From the NCBI RefSeq assembly GCF_014779595.1, contig NZ_JACXZT010000019.1, forward strand, positions 1,373,289-1,437,288: 64,000 bases of DNA. The letters run 5' to 3'. Numbering within the stretch: the first letter of the stretch is position 1; each line of letters starts with the position of its first letter. This stretch comes from Halomonas sp. ML-15. Its GTDB lineage: Bacteria > Pseudomonadota > Gammaproteobacteria > Pseudomonadales > Halomonadaceae. Shown here one piece after another: positions 43,060 through 52,024 of this stretch. Under the pieces are notes generated by a model that had not been told where the DNA came from, searched no databases, and saw only the letters and a program-made list of their open reading frames with translations. The position numbers were made by a program, and so were the translations under genes.

Positions 43060-44238
43060 CTATCGACTAACGGCGTAGGGCGGTTCGGCGTGCTGCACGC
43101 CATGCAGCTCGACAAGCAGCTGGTCATGGCCGAAGCCACCCGCCTTGGTAATGATGGTTTGCTGCGCATCGCCATCGCAGTGGCTCACCACCACCCCCGG
43201 TGCCCACTCCGCCACCACCTGCAGATAGCCAATCTCGAGACGTTCGAGAATCGCCAGCGCGGTGTCCCCCCCGGTGGCGAACAACAGCCCCGAGGGATAC
43301 GCCTCGCGCCAGGCGGCGGCGGCGCTGGCCAGGGCCTCGGCGACCTGTGCCGGGCTGCGCTGCTCGTCGTCTGCCGGCCTGAGCAGCAGCTGCATGGGCA
43401 GCCACGCGGCCATCTGCAGCTCGGCAGGCGTGAGTCCGGTCAGCTCGGGTACCGCCTGCCGCAGTGCCTGGCACTGCGCCTCGCTGCGCGGGGCACGCGA
43501 ACCGACCACATAGAGCCGCGGCAGGTCAGAGGCGATGGCCCAGCGCCGGCCCAGAAGGCAGCCGAACAGCCGCTGAGCGACAGCCTGGGCAAGCCCCCCT
43601 GCGCCGGCCAGGCAGAAGTCCCCCTCGCTGCGCAGCACGGCGTCATAGAGCATCGCCAGATCTCCATCGCCGGTGGCATCGACGACGCCATCGCAGTGCG
43701 GCAGGTTCATGCCGGGCTGTGGCACGATGCGCTCGAGGGGCAGGCCCGCCGCTGCGAAGGCGCTGTCCAGCGGCCCCAGCAGCGGCGTCGAGCGGGCGTC
43801 GTGGCGATAGTCGCTATCCGCCAGGCGCACGCCGTCGACCCACACCTCGGCACCACGCACTTCGCGCCCCTGGGCCGGCACGGCGGGTGCCAGCAGCAGT
43901 GGCAGACCCACCCCGTCGCGCAGCGCGCAGCACTCGGCAATCACCTGGCCGCGTAGCGTCGAGTCGACCTTCTTGAACCACAGCCCGGGAGCCAGCGGGG
44001 CTAGCGCCTGAAAGGCCGACGTCAGCTGCGCTGCCGCCGCGTCGGCCGAGAGGTGCCGGGACTCGATATTGATCGCCACCACCTCGGGAGGCGCATCGCG
44101 CCACTCGGCCACGACGCCGGACAGTTGATCCCGCGAGACCACGACCCGGGCATCGGCACCGCGGGCAGCGAAGGGGGCACAGGCGTCCAGCGCGCCGGTC
44201 AGGTCGTCGGCAATGATCGCCACCCGGCAGCGCGTCAC
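43060..44238 (-). CDS. dtnK: DUF1537 four-carbon acid sugar kinase (D-threonate/D-erythronate kinase type)
   Basis: This 392-residue kinase has the N-terminal substrate domain motif [20 protein letters not shown] near 9-28, [17 protein letters not shown] near 86-102, and a C-terminal nucleotide domain with [17 protein letters not shown] near 321-337. DUF1537 kinases phosphorylate D-threonate, D-erythronate or 3-oxo-tetronates (established for DtnK, DenK and OtnK). The overlapping pdxA2 gene (four bases) supplies the oxidative decarboxylation of a 4-phospho-acid to DHAP, so D-threonate or D-erythronate is the likely substrate. The symbol follows context; specificity is not proven. Confidence 0.8.
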   Translation of the reverse strand: MTRCRVAIIADDLTGALDACAPFAARGADARVVVSRDQLSGVVAEWRDAPPEVVAINIESRHLSADAAAAQLTSAFQALAPLAPGLWFKKVDSTLRGQVIAECCALRDGVGLPLLLAPAVPAQGREVRGAEVWVDGVRLADSDYRHDARSTPLLGPLDSAFAAAGLPLERIVPQPGMNLPHCDGVVDATGDGDLAMLYDAVLRSEGDFCLAGAGGLAQAVAQRLFGCLLGRRWAIASDLPRLYVVGSRAPRSEAQCQALRQAVPELTGLTPAELQMAAWLPMQLLLRPADDEQRSPAQVAEALASAAAAWREAYPSGLLFATGGDTALAILERLEIGYLQVVAEWAPGVVVSHCDGDAQQTIITKAGGFGHDQLLVELHGVQHAEPPYAVSR

Positions 44239-45257
44239 GTCATGCCCCCAGCCACCAGGCGATGGGCATAGGCCAGCGCCGAGCCCAGGTTGGTGGCATC
44301 GGCGCCGCCCTTCCAGGCGATATCGAAGGCGGTACCGTGATCCACCGAGGTGCGCTGAATCGGCAGCCCCAGGCTGACGTTGACGGTGGTGTCGAAGGCG
44401 ATCAGCTTGACCGGGATATGGCCCTGGTCGTGGTACTGCGCCACCACCAGATCGAACTCGCCGCGGCTGGCACGATAGAACACGGTGTCGGCGGAGATCG
44501 GCCCACTCACCGTGAAGCCGCGCTGGCGCAGTGCCGCCACCGCCGGTGCGATGCAGCGCTCATCCTCGTCGCCAAAGATGCCGCCCTCGCCGCAGTGCGG
44601 ATTGAGCCCGGCCACGGCGATGCGCGGCTCGGCCAGCCCCAGCGCCTTGAGGTGCGCATGGCCCGCCTCCACGGTGGCGATAATGCGCTCCGGGGTGACC
44701 CGATCGATGGCATCACGCAGCGACACATGGGTGGACACATGCAGCGTGGAGAGCGTCTCCGAGGCCAGCAGCATGAACGACGACGGCGCTCCGGTGAGCG
44801 ATGCCAGCATGCCGGTATGGCCATCGTAGTCATGCCCGGCGGCGTGCAGCGCGCCCTTGTTGAGCGGCGCGGTGACGATCACCCCGGCGTGGCGTGCCTG
44901 GACCAGCTGGACTGCCCGTTCGACGCAGCGAAACGCCATGTCGCCGGCGGCGGCGCTGATCTGACCATCGGCGATCTCGACGCCCGGCGGCGCCTCGACG
45001 GCGGACACCGCCACGCCGTCATGGGGCGGCGCCTGCCCCGGGACCCAGGGCACCAGCGCCAAGCGCGCGCCGATCAGTTCGGCGGCGCGACCAAAGATCG
45101 CCGGGTCGCCCACCAGCAAGGTCTGGCGGCGCGCCGCCTCGGTCATCGCGGCTACCGCCCGACAGATGATCTCCGGCCCGATGCCGGCCGGGTCGCCCAT
45201 GGTGATGGCGGTAGCGAACGGGGGCGCCGCAGCGCCCGCAGTATGGGATTCACTCAT
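44235..45257 (-). CDS. pdxA2: PdxA2-type 4-phospho-D-threonate/erythronate dehydrogenase
   Basis: This protein of 340 residues is of the PdxA family. [17 protein letters not shown] near 20-36, [20 protein letters not shown] near 131-150, a His in [10 protein letters not shown] near 176, and [16 protein letters not shown] near 219-234 mark the active site. PdxA makes a pyridoxal precursor; PdxA2 enzymes next to DUF1537 kinases oxidise 4-phospho-D-threonate or -erythronate to DHAP and CO2. The four-base overlaps with the kinase and the SDR argue for the catabolic role. Confidence 0.85.
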   Translation of the reverse strand: MSESHTAGAAAPPFATAITMGDPAGIGPEIICRAVAAMTEAARRQTLLVGDPAIFGRAAELIGARLALVPWVPGQAPPHDGVAVSAVEAPPGVEIADGQISAAAGDMAFRCVERAVQLVQARHAGVIVTAPLNKGALHAAGHDYDGHTGMLASLTGAPSSFMLLASETLSTLHVSTHVSLRDAIDRVTPERIIATVEAGHAHLKALGLAEPRIAVAGLNPHCGEGGIFGDEDERCIAPAVAALRQRGFTVSGPISADTVFYRASRGEFDLVVAQYHDQGHIPVKLIAFDTTVNVSLGLPIQRTSVDHGTAFDIAWKGGADATNLGSALAYAHRLVAGGMT

Positions 45258-46018
45258 GGCATCAATTGCCCTCCGTTGACTTCGATGACCTGACCAGTGA
45301 CATAGCCGCTCAGCGACTCACTGCCCAGGAACAGATAGGCGCCCACGCACTCCTCGGCGCTGCCCAGTCGCCCCATGGGAATGCTCGCCCGGGCGGCGGC
45401 CAAGTGGTCGTCGTTGGAGTGACGAGCATGAAAATCGGTGGCGATGGTGCCGGGGGCGACGGCATTGACGCGGATACCTTCCGCAGCGAGCTCCTTGGCC
45501 ATGTTGCGGGTCAAGGTGCTGACGAAGCCCTTGGCAGAGGCGTAGAGGCCGGCACCTGCGCCGCCGCCATTGCGCGCCGCGATCGAGGTGGTATGAATGA
45601 TGGTGCCGCCACCGGCGCGGCGAAGATGCGGCAGCGCCGCCTGGGAGGCCATCACCACCGAGCGCACGTTGAGGTCCATGACCCCTTCATAGCGGTCGTC
45701 GTCGATCTCCTCCAGCGCCGCCCGGCCCAACATGTCGCCGGCATTATTGATCAGCACGTCGAGCCCGCCCAGTCGGTCGGCGGCCTCATCGACCACCCGC
45801 CGTGCCTCCACGCTGCGGCTGAGGTCGCCTTTCAGGGTCACCGCGTCACCGCCCGCCGCGCGGATTGCATCGGCCACCTGCTCGGCTCCCTCGGCGCTGG
45901 CATGGTAGTGCACGCCGACCCTGGCCCCCAGCTTGCCCAGCTGCAGCGCCACCGCCGCGCCGATCCCGCGACTGGCGCCGGTGATCAGTACGCGCTTAGC
46001 TTTCCATTCGTCGAACAT
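45254..46018 (-). CDS. SDR-family oxidoreductase
   Basis: This 254-residue short-chain dehydrogenase has the cofactor loop [20 protein letters not shown] near 12-31, [13 protein letters not shown] near 90-102, TTSIAARN near 143 and the catalytic Tyr-Lys in YASAKGF near 156-162. It starts an operon SDR-pdxA2-kinase with four-base overlaps. A likely job is to bring an oxidised or epimeric four-carbon acid into the kinase pathway, but SDR sequences do not reveal substrates. The FAH-oxidase operon diverges from it. Confidence 0.8.
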   Translation of the reverse strand: MFDEWKAKRVLITGASRGIGAAVALQLGKLGARVGVHYHASAEGAEQVADAIRAAGGDAVTLKGDLSRSVEARRVVDEAADRLGGLDVLINNAGDMLGRAALEEIDDDRYEGVMDLNVRSVVMASQAALPHLRRAGGGTIIHTTSIAARNGGGAGAGLYASAKGFVSTLTRNMAKELAAEGIRVNAVAPGTIATDFHARHSNDDHLAAARASIPMGRLGSAEECVGAYLFLGSESLSGYVTGQVIEVNGGQLMP

Positions 46019-46100
46019 GGCGTCACTCCCAGGGGCCTGCGATCATCATTGATGATGCCCGGCACCCTATCGATATCGGATACATTAGGCTGTTATAGTC

Positions 46101-46121
46101 TTGGCATACCTTTCATACAAG
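46101..46121. promoter_or_regulatory. Candidate GntR-type operator, site C
   Basis: TTGGCATACCTTTCATACAAG lies between the divergent SDR and FAH-dehydratase genes. Its complement contains TTGTATGAAA and GGTATG, resembling the TGGTATGATA of sites A and B. The first twelve bases (TTGGCATACCTT) also resemble the TTGGTATACCAA palindrome bound by UxuR-type regulators. Confidence 0.33.
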
Positions 46122-46185
46122 ACGACATCAATAACATGATAGGCGATACCAGGCCAGACACCAGCTCGCCGCTACGGGAGGCACC

Positions 46186-47349
46186 ATGAGCACGCAAACA
46201 ACACCCGATCTTCTCCCCCACGACCTCGACCGCGCCCTGCTGGTCGGGCGCGCCTGGCGCGAATCGCCGCGCCCACGCCCGGTGCTGATCGGCGTGCGTC
46301 ACGGCGAGGTGATCGATATCAGCCACCTGGGGCCAACCATGGCCGATCTGCTCGAACGGGACGACCTGGTCGAGGCGCTGCGCAGCGCCGAGGGCGAGTC
46401 GCTGGGCACGGTGGAGGTCCTGCTCGACAACTCCCTGGCCGAGCCCCAGCGCGCGCCCTACCTGCTGGCGCCCTGCGACGTGCAGGCGGTCAAGGCGTGC
46501 GGGGTGACCTTTGCGGTGAGCCTGCTGGAGCGCGTCATCGAGGAGCAGGCCGGCGGTGACCCCGGGCGTGCCAACACCCTGCGCAGCGAGCTGCAGGCGC
46601 TGATCGGCGGCGACCTGTCACGCATCGTGCCGGGCTCCGACGAGGCCATGGCGCTCAAGCGCGAGCTACAGCAGCGCGGCGGCTGGTCGCAGTACATGGA
46701 GGTCGGCATCGGCCCCGACGCCGAGGTGTTTTCCAAGGCGCCGCCGCTCTCCTCGGTGGGGTTTGGCAGCCACGTGGGCCTGCACCCCTCCTCGCAGTGG
46801 AACAACCCGGAGCCGGAGATCGTGCTGGCGGTGGATAGCCGCGGCGAGGTCAAGGGGGCGACCCTGGGCAACGACGTCAACCTGCGCGACGTCGAGGGGC
46901 GCAGCGCCCTGCTGCTGGGCAAGGCCAAGGACAACAATGCGTCGAGCGCCATCGGGCCGTTCATTCGGGTATTCGATGACGGCTTCGATATCGACGACGT
47001 GCGCCGCGCCAAGGTCTCGCTGCGTATCGAAGGCCAGGACGACGACTTCCTGCTCCAGGGCGAGAGTAATATGGCCGAGATCAGCCGCGACCCTCTCGAT
47101 CTGGTGCGCCAGACCATCGGCGCGCATCACCAGTACCCGGACGGCGTGATGCTCTACCTGGGCACCATGTTCTCGCCGATCCAGGATCGCGACGGCCAGG
47201 GCCAGGGCTTCACCCACCACCTGGGCGATACCGTGACCATCGCCACTCCGGCGCTGGGTGCGCTGGTCAACCGTGTCGGGCGCAGCGATCAGCTGCCGCC
47301 CTGGACCTACGGCATCCGCCAGCTGATGCGCGATCTGAACCAGCACTGA
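46186..47349 (+). CDS. FAH-family 2-keto-3-deoxy sugar acid dehydratase (KdaD/AraD1-like)
   Basis: This 387-residue member of the fumarylacetoacetase fold has an extra N-terminal domain. It carries ACGVTFAVSLLERVIEEQAG near 104-123, SVGFGSHVGLHPSSQWNNPE near 190-209, EPEIVLAVDSRGEVKGATLG with the metal Glu residues near 209-228, and GNDVNLRDVEGRSALLLGKA near 228-247. This long form matches the 2-keto-3-deoxy-arabinonate/xylonate dehydratases that yield 2-oxoglutarate semialdehyde. ATG at 46186 follows GGGAG. It is the first gene of a pair with the FAD-oxidase. Substrate is inferred from subfamily. Confidence 0.78.
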   Translation: MSTQTTPDLLPHDLDRALLVGRAWRESPRPRPVLIGVRHGEVIDISHLGPTMADLLERDDLVEALRSAEGESLGTVEVLLDNSLAEPQRAPYLLAPCDVQAVKACGVTFAVSLLERVIEEQAGGDPGRANTLRSELQALIGGDLSRIVPGSDEAMALKRELQQRGGWSQYMEVGIGPDAEVFSKAPPLSSVGFGSHVGLHPSSQWNNPEPEIVLAVDSRGEVKGATLGNDVNLRDVEGRSALLLGKAKDNNASSAIGPFIRVFDDGFDIDDVRRAKVSLRIEGQDDDFLLQGESNMAEISRDPLDLVRQTIGAHHQYPDGVMLYLGTMFSPIQDRDGQGQGFTHHLGDTVTIATPALGALVNRVGRSDQLPPWTYGIRQLMRDLNQH

Positions 47350-47362
47350 ACAGGAGACGAGT

Positions 47363-48781
47363 ATGAGCGCTGAGACACTGCTCGACGCCCTGCACCGGCG
47401 ACTCGGCCAGCGCGGCCTGCTTCGCGATCCCGACGACATGGCCCGCTACACGGTTGACTGGGCCGGCGTCCGGCTCGGCCAGCCGCTGGCCGTGGCCCGC
47501 CCCGCCAGCACCGAGGAGGTCGCCGAGACGGTGCGCCTGTGCCGCGAGCACGGCGTGACGATGACGCCCCAGGGCGGCCACAGCGGCCTGGTGGCCGGCG
47601 CCCTGCCGGCGGCCGACGGCGGCGAACTGGTGATTAGCCTGGAGCGCATGGATCGGGTGCGCGACATCGACCCGATCAACTTCAGCATGAGCGTCGACGC
47701 CGGCTGCATCCTCGACAACGTCAAGCAGGCGGCGGCCGAGCACGACTGCGATTTCCCGCTGTCACTGGGCGCCCAGGGCAGCTGCCAGATCGGCGGCAAT
47801 ATCGCCACCAACGCCGGCGGCCTCAATGTACTGCGCTACGGCATGATGCGTGAGCTGGTGCTGGGGCTCGAGGTGGTGCTGCCCGACGGGCGCATCTGGC
47901 ACGGCCTCAAGGCGCTGCACAAGGACAACCGCGGCTATGCGCTGCAGCAGCTGCTGCTGGGCAGCGAAGGTACCCTGGGGATCGTCACCGGCGCGGTGCT
48001 CAAGCTCTCGCCGCGGGCCACTCAGAGCCGCACCGCCCTGCTTGGCCTGCCCTCGGTGGAGGCGGTGATCGCTCTCTACGGGCTGGCACGCCGCGACTGC
48101 AGCGACCTGCTCAGCGCTTTCGAGCTGATCCCGCGGCGCTGTCTCGAGCTCGCCATGGAGGCCACTCCGAGTCTCAGCGATCCCCTCGACGAGGCCTACC
48201 CCTGGTATGTGCTGATGGAGGTCGCCGCCAGCGGACCGCTGGACCTCGGCGCGATGCTCGAACACCTGCTCGAACAGGGCATGAGTCGCGATCTGATACT
48301 CGACGGCGCCCTGGCCGCCAGCGAGGCTCAGGGTCAACAGCTATGGCAGTTCCGCGAGAGCATGCTGGAGGGTCAGCGGCGCTACGGTGAGCACCTGCGT
48401 ACCGATGTCTCGGTGCCCATTTCGCGGATTCCGGATGTCGTCGAACGCGCATCCACCGCGATCATGGCGGCGTCGCCGGAGTGCGAGATCATCGCCTACG
48501 GCCACGTGGGTGACGGCAACCTGCACGTCAATGTCCTGCCCCCCAGGGCCATGGCAGAGGCCGACAAGCACGCCCACCTGCATAAGCTGGAGGCGCTGCT
48601 GTTCGAGGTGGTGGATGAGGCGGGCGGCAGCATCAGCGCCGAGCACGGCATCGGCCGCACCAAGCAGGCCGCCTACCTGGCGCGGCTGTCGCCGCTGGAG
48701 CGCGAGCTGGCAGATGGGGTCAAGACGCTGTTCGACCCCGAGCACGCCCTGAACCCGGGACGCATCCTGCCCCGCGCCTGA
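47363..48781 (+). CDS. FAD-binding 2-hydroxyacid dehydrogenase (GlcD/D-lactate dehydrogenase type)
   Basis: This 472-residue flavoprotein has the FAD-binding type 4 domain (TPQGGHSGLVAGALP near 68-82, QGSCQIGGNIATNAGGLNVL near 138-157) and the C-terminal FAD-oxidase domain, with YGHVGDGNLHVNVLPP near 379-394 and EHGIGRTKQAAY near 431-442. Relatives oxidise D-lactate, glycolate or D-2-hydroxyglutarate, passing electrons to the respiratory chain. It lies 13 bases after the FAH-dehydratase gene. I infer it oxidises a hydroxy acid of the pathway. It is convergent with the HpaI-type gene. Confidence 0.85.
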   Translation: MSAETLLDALHRRLGQRGLLRDPDDMARYTVDWAGVRLGQPLAVARPASTEEVAETVRLCREHGVTMTPQGGHSGLVAGALPAADGGELVISLERMDRVRDIDPINFSMSVDAGCILDNVKQAAAEHDCDFPLSLGAQGSCQIGGNIATNAGGLNVLRYGMMRELVLGLEVVLPDGRIWHGLKALHKDNRGYALQQLLLGSEGTLGIVTGAVLKLSPRATQSRTALLGLPSVEAVIALYGLARRDCSDLLSAFELIPRRCLELAMEATPSLSDPLDEAYPWYVLMEVAASGPLDLGAMLEHLLEQGMSRDLILDGALAASEAQGQQLWQFRESMLEGQRRYGEHLRTDVSVPISRIPDVVERASTAIMAASPECEIIAYGHVGDGNLHVNVLPPRAMAEADKHAHLHKLEALLFEVVDEAGGSISAEHGIGRTKQAAYLARLSPLERELADGVKTLFDPEHALNPGRILPRA

Positions 48782-48814
48782 GCCGCCAGCGCTGGGCGGC
48801 CCGCAGCATGCCGC

Positions 48815-49579
48815 TCAGCGCGTCTCGAAACGCTGCGCCAGGCCGCGCAGCGCCTCGACGAACAGTACGGTATCGACCCCTACGCCGACGAAGGTGCAGC
48901 CGGCATCGAGGTAGCGCTGCGCCTCTTCTTCGTTGGTGGTGACGATCCCCGCGGCCTTGCCGGCGGCGCGGATGCGCTGCACGCCGTCATCCACCGCCGC
49001 CACGACGTCGGGGTGGCCCAGGTCACCGAGATGGCCCATGGCCGCGGAGAGATCCGCCGGCCCGATGAAGACCCCGTCGACGCCCTCTACCGCGGCAATC
49101 GCATCGAGGTTCTCCAGGCCCTGCAGGGTTTCCACCTGCACCAGCAGGCACATCTGGCGGTTGGCGTGGTGAGGGTAGTCTTCCACCTGGCCCCAGCGCG
49201 CCGCCCGCGACAGCACGTGGCCCACCCCGCGCACGCCCTCGGGGGGATAGCGCATTGCCGCTACAAGCGCCGCCGCCTGCTCCGCCGACTCGACCATCGG
49301 CACCAGCAGATTCTGCACACCGATATCCAGATAGCGCTTGATGAGCACCGGATCGCCCACCGGCGGGCGCACCACCGGAGCGCTGACGTAGGGCGCAATG
49401 GCCTGCAGCTGAGTGAGCAGGCTGGCGACATCGTTGGGGGCGTGCTCGGCGTCGAGCAGCAGCCAGTCGAAGCCCGCCGTGCCAGCCATCTCGGCGACAT
49501 AGGGGCTGGCCATCCCAAGCCAGATTCCGGTCTGCGGCTCCCCTGACAGCAGCCGTGCTTTGAAATCGTTATTCTTCAT
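48815..49579 (-). CDS. HpcH/HpaI-family aldolase
   Basis: This 254-residue class II metal-dependent aldolase has [20 protein letters not shown] near 19-38, [12 protein letters not shown] near 39-50, [20 protein letters not shown] near 145-164 (metal Glu) and [16 protein letters not shown] near 169-184. It cleaves 4-hydroxy-2-keto acids to pyruvate and an aldehyde; GarL and HpaI are relatives. ATG at 49579 is preceded by AGGGAAG. It is the last gene of the long minus-strand run, 21 bases after the HIBADH-family gene; together they resemble the GarL-GarR pair of galactarate breakdown. Confidence 0.85.
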   Translation of the reverse strand: MKNNDFKARLLSGEPQTGIWLGMASPYVAEMAGTAGFDWLLLDAEHAPNDVASLLTQLQAIAPYVSAPVVRPPVGDPVLIKRYLDIGVQNLLVPMVESAEQAAALVAAMRYPPEGVRGVGHVLSRAARWGQVEDYPHHANRQMCLLVQVETLQGLENLDAIAAVEGVDGVFIGPADLSAAMGHLGDLGHPDVVAAVDDGVQRIRAAGKAAGIVTTNEEEAQRYLDAGCTFVGVGVDTVLFVEALRGLAQRFETR

Positions 49580-49600
49580 CACTCTTCCCTTAGAGGGTGT

Positions 49601-50497
49601 CTAGCGGCGCCGCTCGAGCTCGCCGATAACCTCCGGCACCGTCAGCGCCGGGTCGTCGATGCTCTGGTAGAGCGCGTTCACCGCCGCCGCGACACCGCGC
49701 TCCACGCCTAGCTCGTCGGTCATGGTGTGATAGTAGCCCAGGTCCTTGCTGGCGTTGGCGACGCTGAAGCGGAAACCGCCGGGGTCGCCATCGGCGATGT
49801 ACGGGCGCAGTCGCTCGAAGACCACGCCCCCGCCGCCGCCCTTGCCCAGTACCTCGAGCAGGGCAGTGTCGTCGATGCCGGCCCGTCGAGAGGCCGCCGC
49901 AGCCTCGGCGAGCACCGCCGAGAAGCCCAGCGAGACGAAGTTGTGGAGCAGCTTGAGGGTGTGACCGGCGCCCACCTCACCGGCATGGGCGATATTCTCG
50001 GCGAAGCACGCCAGTACCGGGCGCAGCTCATCGAACAGCGCCTGAGGGGCGCCGACGATCAGGTTGAGGCGCCCCTCCTCGGCCTCCTTGGGGGTGCGGG
50101 TCATGGCGGCGTCCATAAAGCGGCCGCCGGCCTGGGTGACCCTGGCGGCCACCTTCTCAGTGGAACTGGGCAGGGCCGTGGAGCAGTCCACCACCACCGC
50201 CTCGTGTGCCAGGCCCTCCAGCACGCCACCAGGCTCGAACAGCACCGCTTCGACCTGGGGCGAGCCGGTCACACACAGCAGCACCAGCTCGGCGCCTTCG
50301 GCGACCTCTCGGGCAGTGGCTCGCGGCTCGGCGCCCGCCGCCAGCAGGTCGTCCACCGGCTGGTTGCCGGGGTGGTCGAGAAAGGTCAGCGAATGCCCGG
50401 CCTGAAGCAGGTTCCTGGCAATGCCGTGACCCATCAGCCCGACGCCGACCATACCGATGCGAAACAGCCGGGCAGAAGATTCAGGGGAGCGACTCAT
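49601..50497 (-). CDS. NAD(P)-dependent 3-hydroxyisobutyrate dehydrogenase-family reductase
   Basis: This 298-residue beta-hydroxyacid dehydrogenase has the Rossmann motif GMVGVGLMGHGIARNLLQAG near 15-34, the substrate-binding DAAMTRTPKEAEEGRLN near 124-140 (normally DAPVSGG; here AMTRTP, a notable deviation) and the catalytic lysine in GHTLKLLHNFVSLGF near 175. Tartronate semialdehyde reductase and LtnD are relatives. ATG at 50497 has GGAGG six bases upstream. It follows the aldehyde dehydrogenase and precedes the aldolase, so it may reduce the aldehyde product of the aldolase. Confidence 0.8.
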   Translation of the reverse strand: MSRSPESSARLFRIGMVGVGLMGHGIARNLLQAGHSLTFLDHPGNQPVDDLLAAGAEPRATAREVAEGAELVLLCVTGSPQVEAVLFEPGGVLEGLAHEAVVVDCSTALPSSTEKVAARVTQAGGRFMDAAMTRTPKEAEEGRLNLIVGAPQALFDELRPVLACFAENIAHAGEVGAGHTLKLLHNFVSLGFSAVLAEAAAASRRAGIDDTALLEVLGKGGGGGVVFERLRPYIADGDPGGFRFSVANASKDLGYYHTMTDELGVERGVAAAVNALYQSIDDPALTVPEVIGELERRR

Positions 50498-50539
50498 AGA
50501 GGGCCTCCAAAGCAAGATAACGGTATAAAAATGGTTTAC

Positions 50540-52012
50540 TTAATCATGTTTGATGGCAACGGTCTTAACTCGCGTATAACTGCGCAGCCCCTCGAAGCCC
50601 TTCTCACGGCCATGGCCGGAGCGCCCGACCCCGCCGAACGGCAGTTCGATACCGCCGCCGGCGCCGTAGTTGTTGATGAACACCTGGCCGCTGCGGATGC
50701 CCTTGGCCAGGCGCAGCTGGCGGCCGCCATCCCGGGTCCAGACGCCGGCACACAGGCCGAAGTCGGTGGCGTTGGCCAGGCGTAGCGCCTCGGCTTCGTC
50801 GTCGAAGACCTGCACTGCCAGCACCGGACCGAACAGCTCTTCGTGCAGCACGGCGTGGTCGTCGGGGATCTCGGTGAGCAGATGCGGCACCACGAAGTGC
50901 CCCTCTGCCGAGGCCCCCTCAGCCAGTTGGCCCCGGGCGGCGATACGAATGCCGTCGGCCTCGGCGGCGGCCAGGCGCGCCTCGAGCCGCGACTTCTGGC
51001 GGCCGTTGATCAGCGGGCCGCAGTCGGCATCGGCCTCCCCGGCGTTGCAGCGCAGCGCTGAAAAGCGCTCCACCAGCCGACCGGTGAAGGCCTCGGCGAC
51101 CTCGCGCTGTACCAGCAGCCGGCTGCCCGCCGAGCAGGTCTGACCGGCGTTCTGGATGATGCCGCGCACCACGGCGTCAAACGCCGCGTCGAGGTCGGCG
51201 TCGGCGAACACGATCTGTGGCGACTTGCCGCCCAGTTCCAGGGTCACCGGGACATGGTGCACCGCGGCCGCCTGAGTCACCTGGGTGCCGGTCTCCGGCG
51301 AGCCGGTAAAGGAGAGATGGTCGATACCCGGATGCGAGGCCAGCGCCGCACCGGCCTCGCGGCCGAGCCCCGGCACCACGTTGAGCACGCCGGGCGGCAG
51401 CCCCTGCTGCATGGCCAGCTCGGCCAGGCGCAGCACGCTCAGGCAGGCGTCCTCGGCGGGCTTGAGCACCACCGTATTGCCGGTGGCCAGCGCGGCGGCG
51501 ATGCAGCGGCCGAAGATCTGTGCCGGGTAGTTCCAGGGAATGATCTGGGCGCAGACGCCGTGGGGCTCGCGCAGGGTCATCACCGTGAAGCCGGTCTCAT
51601 AGGGCAGGGTCTCGCCGTGGAGCTTGTCGGCACCGCCGCCGTAGAAGCGAAAGTAGCGGGCACAGGCCGAAATATCGGCGCGCGCCTGGCTCAGCGGCTT
51701 GCCGGTGTCCAGGCACTCCAGGGCCGCCAGCTGCTCGTGGTCGGCCTCGATGGCCTCCGCCATGCCCAGCAGCCAGGCGCCGCGCTCTCGAGTGCTCCAG
51801 CGCGCCCAGTCGCCCAGCTCACCGGCGAAGGCGCGCCGGGCGGCACTCACCGCCGCTTCCACTTCCGGCACCTGGCAGCGCGCGATGCAGGTAGTGACGC
51901 GCCCACTGGCCGGGGCCTCCATATCGAGGGTGGCCGCGGTGGCCTGCCACTCGCCGCCGATCAGCGCCGCCTGGGGCGGCATCGCAGGCGTCTGCGTCCT
52001 TGTGCTTGTCAT
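50540..52012 (-). CDS. NAD(P)-dependent aldehyde dehydrogenase
   Basis: This aldehyde dehydrogenase superfamily protein has 490 residues, with IIPWNYPAQIFGRCIAAALA near 160-179, the glutamate in TLELGGKSPQIVFADADL near 262 and the catalytic cysteine in IIQNAGQTCSAGSRLLV near 297. The C-terminal NNYGAGGGIELPFGGVGRSG near 456-475 is betaine-aldehyde-dehydrogenase-like. AGGAG seven bases before the ATG. It lies directly after dctM of the second TRAP system (12 bases). Possible substrates are glycolaldehyde, 2-oxoglutarate semialdehyde or another pathway aldehyde. Confidence 0.85.
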   Translation of the reverse strand: MTSTRTQTPAMPPQAALIGGEWQATAATLDMEAPASGRVTTCIARCQVPEVEAAVSAARRAFAGELGDWARWSTRERGAWLLGMAEAIEADHEQLAALECLDTGKPLSQARADISACARYFRFYGGGADKLHGETLPYETGFTVMTLREPHGVCAQIIPWNYPAQIFGRCIAAALATGNTVVLKPAEDACLSVLRLAELAMQQGLPPGVLNVVPGLGREAGAALASHPGIDHLSFTGSPETGTQVTQAAAVHHVPVTLELGGKSPQIVFADADLDAAFDAVVRGIIQNAGQTCSAGSRLLVQREVAEAFTGRLVERFSALRCNAGEADADCGPLINGRQKSRLEARLAAAEADGIRIAARGQLAEGASAEGHFVVPHLLTEIPDDHAVLHEELFGPVLAVQVFDDEAEALRLANATDFGLCAGVWTRDGGRQLRLAKGIRSGQVFINNYGAGGGIELPFGGVGRSGHGREKGFEGLRSYTRVKTVAIKHD

Positions 52013-52024
52013 TGTCGTTCTCCT

